Positions 31,680 through 43,582 of a stretch of DNA of 64,000 nt are shown here, one piece after another. The notes under the pieces are model-generated. The model worked only from the letters and a program-made list of their open reading frames with translations. It had not been told where the DNA came from and did not search any database. The position numbers and the translations under genes were made by a program. The stretch is from Takakia lepidozioides (lineage: Eukaryota; Streptophyta; Takakiopsida; Takakiales; Takakiaceae). The stretch lies in contig CM060731.1 in assembly GCA_030704615.1 (NCBI GenBank), forward strand, positions 8,246,001-8,310,000, in the 5' to 3' direction. Every line of letters starts with the position of its first letter. Positions within the stretch are counted from its first letter, which is position 1.

Positions 31680-33381
31680 CAACGGCTCAATTGGATACAC
31701 TGAGGGGAGTGGAGTTCCCCAATCTGGTGAACGGTGTCCGGTGCAAGCACTACTACATGTGAGTTCCTTTAACCAATGAATTATTCCCCCCATTAAGGGA
31801 AAGGTGCTAAGGGAGATCTTAGTGGCCTTTGCCATGTCGGGAGAAATCTTTAGGATTTCTACCCGGTTTTTCGGAAGGAAATGTTGGTATTTCCTATCCA
31901 TGATTCATTGGATATTGGAGCTCCATAATAGGTGGAGTGCAGGGCAACTAAGTTGCAATCATCCAATGAAACTTCTCCATTGGGAAGAGGTCAATAGGAC
32001 TCTTACCCGTTAGGTTGTTGTACACCCTTTATTGGAGTTCCAAAGGTAGACCTTGGGATGTGGGGCAACGTCGTTGCAGTAAAGAGGTGATTTGTTCTCC
32101 ACTTATGTTTTGGGTAGTTATTGGAATTCACAAGGAAAGACCTTGGGATGCGGGGCACATAAAGTGCAGTAATCTAATCCACGTTGTAGAATTAGAAATT
32201 TGTTGATATGGCATAAGCTATGAAAGCTATGACCCTCCAATTGCCAACGTAGAAAACTTCATACATCTTCGTTACTAATCACGTGTTGCGAGTTTCTCTA
32301 TTTTTCTTCTTCACCAAGTGAAGAACCACAGGTGCAGGAATGGGAACAATGGGATGGCTAATATATGCACTCTTGTTCAATGCACACTGTCGATCATTAC
32401 GTGTCTTTCATCACAAAATATATCTGTGTTTGCTCAAAGCATATCTCGAGAAAAAGTAAGTGCTTGCTGCATCAAGCACTCCGCAGTATACTGATGCTCC
32501 CTACATGGGGCACAACGACTTCCCGCATGGCGATTCTAACCTTAAACCTTTTGTCATTTTCACCTTGCCCCGCTGCAGCATTCCTCGAAGAGAGAGAAAA
32601 GTCAGAAGCAGTGAGGGGATAAAAGGTGAGTTGTAGAGCAGTGGTTGCTGCTCCCCTCACATGAGTGAAGGATGTTAGGTACAGGAAAACCCAGAAGGGC
32701 CTGTGACCTTTTAAGCATTAGGATATGTTGGTCCGTCTATTACCAAAGTGTGGTCCTCTGAGGTTCAGAAAGTATCCAAGTTTTTAGTTGTCTCACCATG
32801 AACTCTGCGATCCGGCGAGTCATGAAGATAGTTACCAGAGTGTGGTCCTCTGAGGTTCAGAATGTATCCAATCTTTTCCGTTGACGCGGGAGCTGCTCTT
32901 TAGCCCTCCCAGGTGCTTCCTGTTTAGGGGCATTTAGGCCCGTCTGAGCTCGAGTCGAGGCCCTAGCATTTAGAATCAAAGTCCTTCCAAGGCTGTGTTA
33001 GAATAGGATTATCAAATTGCACCGCGCATATCTCTCTTGCATCATCTAGGGGCTTCGAACCCAGTCCGGTGGGGGAGAATGGCGGTTTTGAAGTATTTTT
33101 TATCTGGGAACTCCAACTCTCTCCGAAGAGGGCGAGTCGGGTGGTTTTGAAGTATTTTTTTGGTTTTTATTTTTTATTTTTCCCTCATCTCTCCCGGAAG
33201 ACTTGAACTCTCTCCGAAGAGGGAGAGCCGAAGGGAAATTACTCTTCATTTTTTTCATGTCACTTAAGAGAGTCGTTGACTCCAAGGGATATCAGTGATA
33301 CCCTAGTAGGAGGATTGTGTGAACCAGAGATTCTGAGTTCTTTTACACTCGGGGCGAGTGTTCCCCATTGGTCGCCATATA
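31680..33381 (+). other. 3' untranslated region of the Tat-like element with short direct repeats
   Basis: No gene is seen. There are three direct repeats of about 90-100 bp around 31917, 32032 and 32122 (common words TTGGAGTTCC, AGACCTTGGGATG, GGGGCA, GCAGTAA). Two copies of a 40-bp unit lie at 32742 and 32838 (AGTGTGGTCCTCTGAGGTTC). Two copies of GGTTTTGAAGTATTTTTT lie near 33085 and 33142. Repeats in this position are common in long plant Ty3 elements. Confidence 0.5.
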
Positions 33382-36259
33382 TGTAGATGCATATATTGGT
33401 ACATATTTCTTTACAGATCGTTTTTGATCTTAAGGCAGACAGTTTAGGCATTATACTGCCAAAGCAGAACAGTTTGTAAGTTATCTGGGAATCGCTGGTA
33501 AAGCACGTAGGAATTTAGATTATGTCTCAGACAACCATGGAGGAGCTCTGGCATCAAAATGACCGTAGGGAGCTGCATCGACAGTGAGTTAGGCTGCCAA
33601 TTCGGTACCAGTAACGACAACATGCACCTGTTCGAAACAATACATGACGACTGTTCCAGTCTCGGATTGCGATCTCTCTATTCTCCCGCCTTTCAAGTCT
33701 AGTAGGAGCACACGGCGAGGAGTCTTGGCAATTGGAGGAAACAATCTGTACAGCGATGAAATATCGCGACAAAGCAAGTGCTCCATCCGAGCAAACGACG
33801 GGTGAAGGAGCTTCCCGGCGAAGTTTTGAACTCCTCAGCGATGAAAAATGTGTAGGAAACTCCAGATGATCTGTGACCTAGTGGCAGGGCCAAAGACCCC
33901 CTGGGAGCACCACAGTATTTTTAATGCCAGGAAGCGGCAGACTGCCTGTATGGCGAAACCATGGAAACCAACCAAAGGTATAGCTTTTCTTCCCCGATTC
34001 CCTTGAGATTTTGTGGGCAGCTACAAGTCATCTAATTATAATTTGTCACCAAGTTTGAGGATTTTTTGGAGGTGATGAGAGACAGCACCAAATTATCACG
34101 CCGGAGGCAGTTGCGAAAGGCGATTAAATGGAATTCTAGTTCATCCAATGGATGAAATCTGGAAATTCGACCTGCAAGCTGGACGGATGAAAAGACAACC
34201 TAGTGCCAACTGGTCATCTATTGGATGGATGAAAAACCAGATTTATTATTCTATGGTGATCTATCGTTTTTAAATTATAGATTCATGTAGGAAATAATAG
34301 TTTAAGACTATCTTTCACTAGTTTAAGAGGCCCCAAAAACACAATAAAAGAAGAGCAGGCTCCTCTTGTTCTTCAATCTAGTCTCATTTCCTTGTTTTGG
34401 CCTCTTACTTGAGTAGTTAGTTTTGAGCTTGAAGGAGCTAGTTCCTAGAGAGTTGAGCTTGTGGCTCTCTAGTATTAGAAGTAAGCATATTGAGAGCAGG
34501 ATAGTCCTAGCTCAAGGCCTTGTGGCCATTTGAGGCAAGAAGTAGAGGAAGCGCTCCATGAAGTGGGAGACTTGAGGACGAGTAGGAGTGCCGGAGGAGG
34601 ACCAAGCTTGAGTACCATTCTACCGAGCGATTTAGTGCATCCCAAGCACCACTTGTTTCAGAGGGTGACTTACCATACATTCTTGACCTTTGAATTCATT
34701 CATTTCATTTGTTGTTCAAGCTTTGTCCAAAGAAAAGACCTTATAGCATTGTTTGCTAAAAATCTATAAAAACTAACCCTCTTTCAAGAGGATGTGTGTG
34801 CATCTCTATGTACATGTGTGAAGAGCACAGGTGTGAAGCCCCAGGGGACAGGGCCTTAGGAATCTAACCCAATTATGTCATGGAAGTGAGGGTAGATTTC
34901 CATTATTATGTTTGGAGAGAGGGTGGGTTTGCATGAAGTGACGAAGCTCTTGTCAAATTTCCCTTTCTAGCTTAGTGGCGACGGCCATATTGCATGAGAC
35001 GGCGAGGCTATCGCCAAAATTTCTATATTATTAAGATCATATCTATGATTCATAAGCCCCCTGGCCATAGAGGACCATGGGAGGCGTTGCTAACTAACTT
35101 ATAAGTGGTTAAGCTATTTTGTAGAGGGCTGCTAAAAACGGCAGATCCTAGCACTTAAGTGCTGGCGCCTTAGGCGCCTTTGGGTTGGAGGTCAACCAAG
35201 GAGGTTGCCTAGAATCGCCATGTAGTGACGCCTCTAACGCGGGTGGCGCGGCCTGCCTCCGTGGGAAGAGTTGACCCCTGGAGCAAAGTACGCTCACTGG
35301 GGTACTGCGTGGCAGCACCAGGCGCCATAGCTGGGCCCGCATAGGTACGACACGAGCGGCAGAGTCGACGGAGCCTACCTATTACCCGTTGGACCCGCGC
35401 CGGCGGCGGGCCAGCCACGCCGCGCCACGTAGCGCTGGCCGCGGGGTATCAGTCTTAACCACTGGATAATTCGACGGACCCCGCCAAGGACTGATGGTCC
35501 CTGGAACGTGTATTTTAAGGGGGGTTTTTTCTCCCTATGCATTTGATTTCTTGTGCACTATTCATAGTATTCTTCTTGCATGAGAGTAAGGGTGTGTTTT
35601 AGCCAAGGATAAGAGATGGCTGGAACCATTGGATAGGCCCCAGCGAGGCCATCAGTATGATATGTATTCAGGGGTTTGTGAAAGCACGGCTCACGGGTAG
35701 ATGCCACAGGCAGAGAGGGAGAGCCCAGAGACAGGGAGGAGAGAATCCATGCTGGGGTTTCACAAGGTAGAAGATGACATGTTTCAACTTCGTTCTAGGC
35801 TGGTTGCCTGCATAAAGTAATCAGATTATATTGGAAGTAGGTGGAAGAGGCGCATGGAATGGACCTTGGGACCCACTGATTGTTTAATTATTGTTTGCAC
35901 ACCAGGGTGGCGAACAGATGAGAAACTGCTAGGCGGCAGATTTCATTCATCCTGGCCCGGTGATGGTTTAAGTTGCTAATGCGCTCTTGAGTGGTTTGGT
36001 GTAGGAATTTAGGGGCGCTCCCAAGTGGAGAGCGGTTCCCCAATGCTCTCGGCATAAAAGGGTGTTCCCCTGGTATCTTGAGGGTAATTTAGTTAGCTCC
36101 GGCATCATGCGATGATTCTCTATTTCTACGAATTTCATGCATTTGTAGGAATATTTTAATGATTTGTCTTTATTATTTAGCAGGGAAATTCGCCTTTATT
36201 AAGGGATTTTATCCGGACCCCCTTAACTTCGAAACGCAAGTTTCAAGGGTGGTATTGCC
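33382..36259 (+). repeat. LTR-B copy 2, left part (3' LTR of the Tat-like element)
   Basis: It begins TGTAGATGCATATATTGG. It continues after the hAT insertion at 41871-42281, ending GGGCTCGTCA. It has a deletion of roughly 230-300 bp near 41930 relative to copy 1. The sequence after the end is TCCCG, part of the chromovirus RNase H region in reverse, which does not match GCAGC and shows the recombination described below. Confidence 0.9.
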
Positions 36260-36689
36260 CAGTGTTGGGCGGTTACCCGCTTGGGCCCGGGTAACCGCCG
36301 GTTCCGGTTATGTGGAACCGGACCGGAACCAGACCCGCCTGTGCAGAACCGGAACCGGAAATTGGGGATTGCGTGGGAACCGAAACCGGCGGTTCCAGCT
36401 ACGACCACATGTGTGGGAACCGGGTTTGGGGACTCCAAAGCGGTTCCGGTTCCGGTTCCGGTTCCACCCATGGGCTGTAGCACTAAGTGTCTCTACAACT
36501 CATCCAGCTCGCTCTCTCTCGCATACATCTTGCTTGCTACTCCAATCCAGGTAAGGTTTGTGTTCCATGTCTCCATCTTCTACTTTATTGTTTGATTTCT
36601 CTCTCGCTCTCATTTCATCTCCATCTCCATTCTCTTTCCCTCTTAGGTTGATTGATTTAATGTGTTGTTTGTTTCTTTTCTTCTCAATT

Positions 36690-38470
36690 TATCGCACAAG
36701 AGGGGGCTGATCTCTCTTCTGCTGCTGTGGCAGGTGGTGGACACAAAGGGAGGGAGTGTGAGCAGGAGGGCCCCGCCAACCAGCCGTCGCTTGTTGTTGG
36801 TGAGCATCCACCATGTTCTTGTTTTTTTTTAATTTTTTGGTTCAGCGGAGCTAATGGGCCCCATGCTCTTGTATTGTGGTAAGTGGCGCATTGGAGGGAG
36901 GAAGTGCCAGCAGGAGGGCCCGCGCAACCAGCCCCGTCGTCAACCAGCCCCTTGTTGGTAAGCATCCACCACTTTTGGTTATTTTACTGTTTTTAGCTTT
37001 AGTTCACCATGAAGCTAATCAGCTTCCTCCTTTTCTGCTATGGCATGTGGTGCAAGAGGTAGGGAGGATAAGTAAGGAGGGCCCACCTGCAACCAGGCCC
37101 CTTGGTCCATGGTAATCATTGCTCATCATTCTTTTTTGTTTTTTGTTTTTTTTTTTGTTTTTTTTTTCCTGTTTTCTTTGATGATATACCAAGGGGCTGA
37201 TAGCCCCTTGCTCCACTATGGTAGATTTTACATTGGAGGGAGCACAAGCAAAGAGGGGCCCACCAACCAGCCCACATTACCCACTGGTAAGTATCTTCCC
37301 TTTCTTTAAATTTTTTTAATTCTTGATACAATTGGGGGTTGATAAGATAGCCCCTTTGGCTTCTGTTATAGCAGATTCTGCATGAGAGGGAGGGAGCCCA
37401 AAGTAGGGAGGGACCTGCCAACCAGCCACCATTACCCGCTTGTAACTCCCTTTCATTGAGCTTTATTTTTTTAGTTGTTTAAATTTTTGTTAAAAGAGGG
37501 GCTGATTAGCCCATTGCTCTTGCGCTACGGCTGATCGTGCATGGGAGGGAAAGGAGGGCAAGTAGGAAGGCTAGCCAACCAGCCCCTCTTGCACCGCACA
37601 TGTAAGCATCCCCCTTCATTTTTTTTCCCCATAAAATTGGTATAGCAAGGGCTGATTAGCCGTTGCTAATGCAGATCACACACAAGAAGGACGTCCAGTG
37701 CAAGTAAAAAAGCACGTCAACCAGCCCCTCTCATCTTATTCTTTCCAATGTGTGGTACAACAAAAGGCTGATTCGCCCTTCCTCATAGTGATATGTTGCA
37801 CTCGGGAAGGGAGCAGAAATAGGAGGCCTCTTGACCCGCCAACCAGCCCCCATTACCCGCGTGTACTTCCCCTTCATTGTTCTTTATTTTCTTAATTATT
37901 TTAAGTTTGTGATATAAGAGGAGCTGATTAGCCCCTTGCTCTTTTGCTATTGTAGATCGTGCATGGGAGGGAAAGAGGGCAAGTAGGGAGGCCTGCCAAC
38001 CAGCCCCCGTTCCACCACACATGTAAGCATGCCCCTAATTCAATGTTGCATATTTTTTTTTTCCTAGAAAATTGGCATAGCAAGGGGCTGATCAGCCCCT
38101 TACTCTGTTGCTATGTAGATAACACACAAGAAGGAGGAGTGCGAGTTTAGAGCCCACTAACCAGCCCCCTCATCCTATGGTAAGCCCCCACCCTTTAATA
38201 GCTTAGTTTTTTATTTTATTTTTTCCAATGTGTGGTACAACAGAGGGATGATTTGCTCCTCCTCTCATAGTGAAAGTTTGAACTCGGAAAGGGGAGCACA
38301 AATATCAAGAAGGCTTGACAGCCAGCCCCTACCTCTTGTGGACAATCACCCCACTTTAAAGCTTCATAATTTTTAGTTATAACTCTTCATGTTGTGGTAC
38401 AACAAGGACTGATTTATTTATATGTGGTGGGGGCATTGCAGATCATCTCCCAAGGCATGAAGTAGCCAAG
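36690..38470 (+). repeat. tandem array of exon-like units in the hAT leader
   Basis: About eleven units of 130-175 bp are recognised by CCAACCAGCCCC (near 36776, 36927, 37090, 37263, 37411, 37575, 37718, 37843, 37998, 38158 and 38323). In the better copies each unit reads T-rich tract, GGGGCTGAT, GCTATNGTAG (3' splice site-like), GGAGGGA-rich core, CCAACCAGCCCC, GGTAAGCATCC (5' splice site-like). The core of about 80 bp between the splice-like sites resembles a small exon. The array lies between a donor-like GGTAAGG near 36550 and an ACACAG acceptor at 38758, just ahead of the transposase ATG. Confidence 0.75.
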
Positions 38471-38783
38471 CTGACCACTAAAGCATAAGACTGGTCCACC
38501 CCCAACTTGCTAGGTAGTTTTTGTAATTTGAAAATGTAAATGTACATGTACTAGATAAAAAAAATAACGTAGATCTAAATGTAGGCCATGTATGTAACAT
38601 TCAGCTCAATATGAAATAATAAATTGAGCAGTGCGGTGTCTCTCCCCACACTTTCGTTTTGGCCAGCCATATACCATTCCAAACTTTTGTAAATATATGA
38701 GTTGTGCACAATTATTAAATGCCTTTTGGATTTTTTGTTTGCATTGTTTTTACACAGGTTTTGTTCCACAAGCTTTTTATGTC

Positions 38784-41133
38784 ATGGAGCCCAATATTTT
38801 CGATGAACTAGAAAGGGAAGTTGTTCCTGACGTCAATGTTGATATTGAGAGAGCTTTGGTGGAGTGCCATGTTGCGGAGGATGCTCATCATGCAGCCTCA
38901 TTTATATCAGCTCATCAAGCCTCGGCTGCAATGTCATCTTCCACAGTTTCGCCATCACACACGGTGTTGGATGTAGAGGCGCAACTCCCAGTACTTGAAA
39001 AACAACGAGATTTTTGGAAGCCCCACAATCGCACTGCTTCGACATGGGCATTCTATACAACAAAAGACTCTGCTCCAGTGGACATAACAAATCCACAACA
39101 AATGAGGTGTGTTCTATGTCATCCTGTTGGTGTCACTCCTGCAAGCAAGAAGGGCATTGTGACCTATAATAAAACCAATGGTATCTCTGCCCTTCGAAAG
39201 CATGTGGATCAAGAACATGACATTGTTTTGCGTAGGTGGATTGAGAGGGAAAATGAAGGACCTGAGAAGGCCCGTAGGCCAGCAAAAAAGAGGCCCGGCC
39301 CCACTCCTGGAAACATAGCTTCTTTTTTTGGGAGCTCCACTCCATACAACCAAAATGATGATCAATAAAAGCAGTTCAATGAGGATTTAGTCTTGTTCAT
39401 TGCAAAGGAGTCGGTTCCACTGTCTTTGGTAGAATCCCCTTGGCTAAGAAGGATGGTGTTGAGGCAAAATCCTCGGATTGATTTCCCTTCTCGACAGACA
39501 TTTGTCAATGAGGCCATTCCAATCTTAGCAAAGAAGACGAAAGAGCGCTACATGTCCCCATCTCTTCAGAGTTGTGCTACTTGCTCCGTGAGTTTTGATT
39601 TGTGGATGTCAAGAGAGGGAACTGACACTTTTGTCATCATAGCGCACTTTATTAATGAACAGTGGGAGCAATGTCATGTGACTCTTGGCATGTTTGAGAC
39701 ACCTGACACATCTGGGGCTGCCATGGCACATCAAGTCAACAATCTTCTTGTGAAGTATGGCCTCAATACTCGCATTATTGCTTACGTCAAAGATGAGGGA
39801 GGTAACTTGGCCACTTTGACCAATGCTTTGAATTCGGTGGTCTCATGTGCGTGTTTGGGGTTGGATTCTCCATTTGTGGGTAGCTGTTTTGGGCATGCAA
39901 GGTCCAAGTGTTGCCAGTATGCAACAAATGATGCAAAAGTATGCACAGATATGAGATCGGTTTCTATAAAAAATGCCTAATCAGAGTTGCAAAAAACCAT
40001 TACTTGGACAAAAAAAAGTGGCAAAGGGAGACAAGAATGGGCAAAGGCATGTGTGGACAACGGCATTCATCCCCACAAACTGAAGACTCCGGTGAAGACA
40101 CGGTTTGCTTCCAAGGTGATCCTCTTCCAAGAGACTTTGGAGTTTATGCAAGCTATAATCACTTGTTACTCTAGGCAAACCTCATTGGCACTGCAGTCTC
40201 GCATACCAAGTCCATAAGTGTGGGCCATTGCCCAATCAATTGCTACAGTTCTAGGGCCTGTGGTTCATGAGTGCATTATGAATCAATCTGGGGGATTTTG
40301 GCTGTTGTCCGATGCTCTTAATGCAGCCATTGGCACAACAATTCGCATGCGAGGATGTAGTGCTCCCAGGGTTGCAACTGTGGATCATTGCATGGGGGAT
40401 TTCTCAACAGAGTTGACATTGTTGGAATGGCGGATGGCTCGTGAGGTGGTATATGTCTTGGAACCATTTCTTTCTTTTTTGGAAGGGTTTCAATCGCGCA
40501 AAGCTCACAATATGCTCGCGCTTATGCTTGACCCACGTTACAAGGGGTTGTCATTGGTATCACAATATGTGGGCAAAGAGCGTGCTTTGCATATTGTGTC
40601 CCAATATGATAGCATGGTGTTAGAGCCTCTTTTGATAAAGTGTTTCAAGGTCTTACATCCGGATACTCCGGCCCAATCACAGCCCACTTCCACAAATGGA
40701 CGAGATGTCCTTATTTGGTGTGCATGACCACAATGAAGACATGACATTGACAGTAGTGAGAGAACAACTATCACATTTCATAAGGACGAAGATAATTGAG
40801 GGTGAGTACGTGGCTCCTTTGAAATGGTAGAAAGAACACGAGTCTCTCTTTCCGTATGTGGGATTTTTGGCACGGCTAATCTTGGGCATAGTTGGATCTC
40901 AGATTGAAGCTGAGAGGGTTTTTAGTATTGCATGTGTCATAACAAACTTGAGACGGTGCAGGTTAAATATTGAAAACCTTGATATGCTTGTGAGTGTAGT
41001 CAAGAATTGGCCAAATGATGCTAGAGTTGGTTGCTTTAGTACTTCCATGAAAGAGTTTTTGGATAGGGAAGAAGTCCTCTTAGATGAGAATGAGGACTTG
41101 ATTGCAGAGGCAAACCTCTTTGAGGTAGAATGA
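38784..41133 (+). pseudogene. hAT transposase, broken by stops
   Basis: The start at ATG 38784 (MEPNIFDELERE) follows a 3' splice site at 38758. A BED-type zinc finger is seen at about residues 108-155 (CVLC ... LRKHVDQEH). The RNase H-like catalytic core follows (SVSFDLWMSREGTDTFVIIA; IIAYVKDEGGNL). Further on are ALMLDPRYKGLSL and the C-terminal hAT dimerisation domain (FLARLILGIVGSQIEAERVF, LRRCRL) ending at 41131-41133. Stops at 39366, 39978, 40215 and 40725, plus frame changes around 40730-40860, interrupt it. The protein would bind the GGTTCCGG-rich ends and move the element by cut and paste. As it stands it is non-functional, so the element is a dead autonomous-type copy. Confidence 0.9.
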
Positions 41134-41870
41134 TTTGTCTTAGAGACAAATTATTGTTCAACATATTACACTATACTCCTTTGATTGGAGTTTGTTTATT
41201 TGTCATTTTTATTGAAAATTTCAGTGACATCCCGTGTACTTAGTTTGTTGTATGCTATATTGACAAAGCATCATCCAAAACACATAAATTTATGTAGTTT
41301 TTTTTAGTTGTGCTTTTGCTGCACCATAAAAGGTAACCATAGAATTACACATGTTTAATTTGTTTTGTATTTTGAATTAAGATCCTTACGTAGTTAGTTA
41401 GTTTTAGTTGTTCTTTGCTACACCGTACGAAAACTTATAAAATCTCTGGTTTTCCGTTTTTAATGGAGACCATGCGTATTTAACTAGTTATATATACCAT
41501 AAAAGACAATCACAAAAAACATATAAGTTTATTTACTTCTGTTTTACTAATAAATTCCCTGGTTTTAGTTGAAAATTCTCAGTATGACCAATCAGATCAG
41601 TTCATCTAATTTTCCAGAAGAATAAAAAAATTAAAAGAATTTAAATATATTTTTTAAAAAGAACCGGAACCTAACCGGGAACCGGTGGTTTTTTTCCAGC
41701 AACTAACCAGTAACCGGAACCGCCCCCATGTTAAAAAGTCAGAACCTGAACCGGACCGGAACCGCCTTAATAAAAAATATTCGGATCCGGAACCGTCTCT
41801 TCAAAAATTTGTGGAACCGGAACCGAAGGTTCCTTCACAAAGGCAAGAACCGCCCAACATTGGTATTGCC

Positions 41871-42281
41871 CCCTTCCGCTGAGGTTATTTGAAGTCAAGT
41901 ACCCGGCTGCTGGGGGGCCTTGGGCCAAGGATCGAGATTTGTTTTGTGAAGGGATTTGAAGGTTCATCCCGGCTATAAGCGTGTTGGGAGTCTAGGCATG
42001 TAGGAAGTAGTAATAAACAAAGACTTGGAAGGCAATTACGATTTAAGACGTAGAAAACCCTATAAACAAAACGTAGGACTAGGAAACGCAAATCGCCCTA
42101 TGAAGTAGAGTTGTTAAGCTTTGCTTTGCCGGTAGGAATTAGACTATCTAGATCCGTCCATAACTACCACGGACCCCTGCACTTACCGCAGCCGGGTAGG
42201 CGGTTCGTTGAGCCCAACCTACACCGCAACTTGCCACGACCCCCTAGGCTCACCCTGGCCGCGCGCGATCAGGGCTCGTCA
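41871..42281 (+). repeat. LTR-B copy 2, right part
   Basis: It continues 33382-36259 beyond the hAT element and its target duplication. It contains AAGCTTTGCTTTGCCGGTAG and ends CAGGGCTCGTCA at 42281, as in the other LTR-B copies. Confidence 0.9.
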
Positions 42282-43582
42282 TCCCGTCCCGGTTTGTACT
42301 GGATATCCACGTCAAACACTGCCAAAGTGTCTTGCCACCTAATTTGTTTTGGGAACAACTTAGGTTGCGTGGCAAAATACTTCACTGTGACATTTTCCGT
42401 GCATACCTTCACTGGGTTGGAACCAATGTAGTGGCGCCAAAGTTCAAGGCAATGCACCACCGCCTTCATTTTTTTCTCGTGCGTAGGCCACCGTCGCTCC
42501 ACTTCATTCAGTTTCTTACTTTCGTAAGCCACTGGACGTCCATCCTGCATGAGTACAACCCCAATTGCAAAGTCCGACGCATCTATATGAATCTCGAATG
42601 GACGGTCGAACTCCGGGATTTTCAAGACATGAGCTTCCACCATCCGCTGCTTCAACTCGACAAAAGGTTGGCCACAAAAGGTGTTTCATACCCATACTTT
42701 GGATTTACATAGAAGGTCTGACAACGGCCCCGCGATCTTGGCGAAATTTCTCACATACTTGGTAATAGGAGGCAAGTCCTAGGAAGGATCACACTCCCGG
42801 GACCGAAGTCAGAGGCTCCCAGTCCAAGATCGCTCTCACCTTTCTGTCATCCATTTTGATCCTATCATGTGTAATCACATGCCCTAGGAACTCCACTTTT
42901 GTGACCCCGAATTCGCACTTTGAAGCTTTGGCATACAGCTTCCCTTCCCGCAATTTCTGGAACACCCTTTTTAGGTGCTCCAGGTGCTCTTCCTTTGTTT
43001 TCGAATACACCAAGATGTCGTCAATGTACACGATCACAAAGTCATCCAACCACTCCTGGAAGAGGCTGTTCATTAGCGTGCTAAAGGTCGCGGGTGCATT
43101 GGTGAGCCCAAAAGGCATCACCAATAACTCATATGAACCATATCTTGTCCTGCACGCGGTCTTCTCCTCATCTCCTTCCGCCACTCGGATCTGATGGTAG
43201 CCAGAGCACAAATCGATCGGCTGAAATACTTCGCTCCTGCCAACCGATCGAAGAGGTCGTCGATCCTTGGCAAAGGGTACCGGTTCTTGATAGTCACCTT
43301 ATTCAAAGCCTTGTAATCGACACACATCCGCAGCGTCCCATCCTTCTTGTCTGCGAATAGCACCGAGGCTCCGTAAGGTGACTTACTCGGTTGGATGTAC
43401 CCCTTTGACATTAGATCCTTGAGCTGAGCCTTCAGCTCGACCAACTCTCTGTGGCTTAACTGGTAGGGTGCCTTGGCAGGCGGCTCCGATCCCGGTATCA
43501 CCTCAATCTTGTGGTCAATTCCTCTTCGCGGTGGCAAGCCGCTTGGTAAATCCTCCGGCATCACATCCTGGTATTTCTCCAA
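42282..43582 (-). pseudogene. chromovirus reverse transcriptase-RNase H (inverted segment)
   Basis: On the minus strand the RT motifs are clear: [72 protein letters not shown] and FLGHVI. RNase H follows with FEIHIDASDFAIGVVL, VAYESKKLNEVERRW and IQYKPGRD. It then stops at 42282 where LTR-B begins. The remaining codons (..NVVVNALSRK) are at 48785 on the plus strand. Frame changes occur near 43200 and 42700-42790. Confidence 0.95.

Larger units (their letters stand above)
36260..41862 (+). mobile_element. hAT-superfamily DNA transposon
   Basis: The ends are CAGTGTTGGGCGGTT and its near-perfect inverse ..AACCGCCCAACATTG, with one or two mismatches. The 8-bp target duplication is GTATTGCC (36252-36259 and 41863-41870), as expected for hAT. 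Subterminal regions are packed with GGTTCCGGTT/AACCGGAACC words (36295-36480 and 41660-41850). Inside are a repeat-rich leader and a broken transposase. The size is 5603 bp. Confidence 0.95.
21226..42281 (+). mobile_element. Tat-like Ty3/gypsy element with 3.4-kb LTRs (holding a hAT insertion)
   Basis: LTR-B copies lie at 21226-24633 and 33382-42281. The internal region is 24634-33381. The left target duplication is GCAGC (21221-21225); its partner is now at 45455-45459 in inverted orientation. The domain order is extra ORF, gag, protease, RT, RNase H, integrase, with no chromodomain, and with a TTTTGGTGCGTCTGCCGG primer-binding region like those of Tat/Athila elements. All genes are broken by stops or frameshifts. 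Confidence 0.85.

Noticed and set aside
36690-38470. A plant centromeric or telomeric satellite
   Set aside because: The array is confined within the hAT termini, the units are diverged, and no telomere-type repeat is present.
41640-41862. Separate MITE made of AACCGGAACC repeats
   Set aside because: These are the right subterminal repeats of the hAT element, mirrored at its left end.
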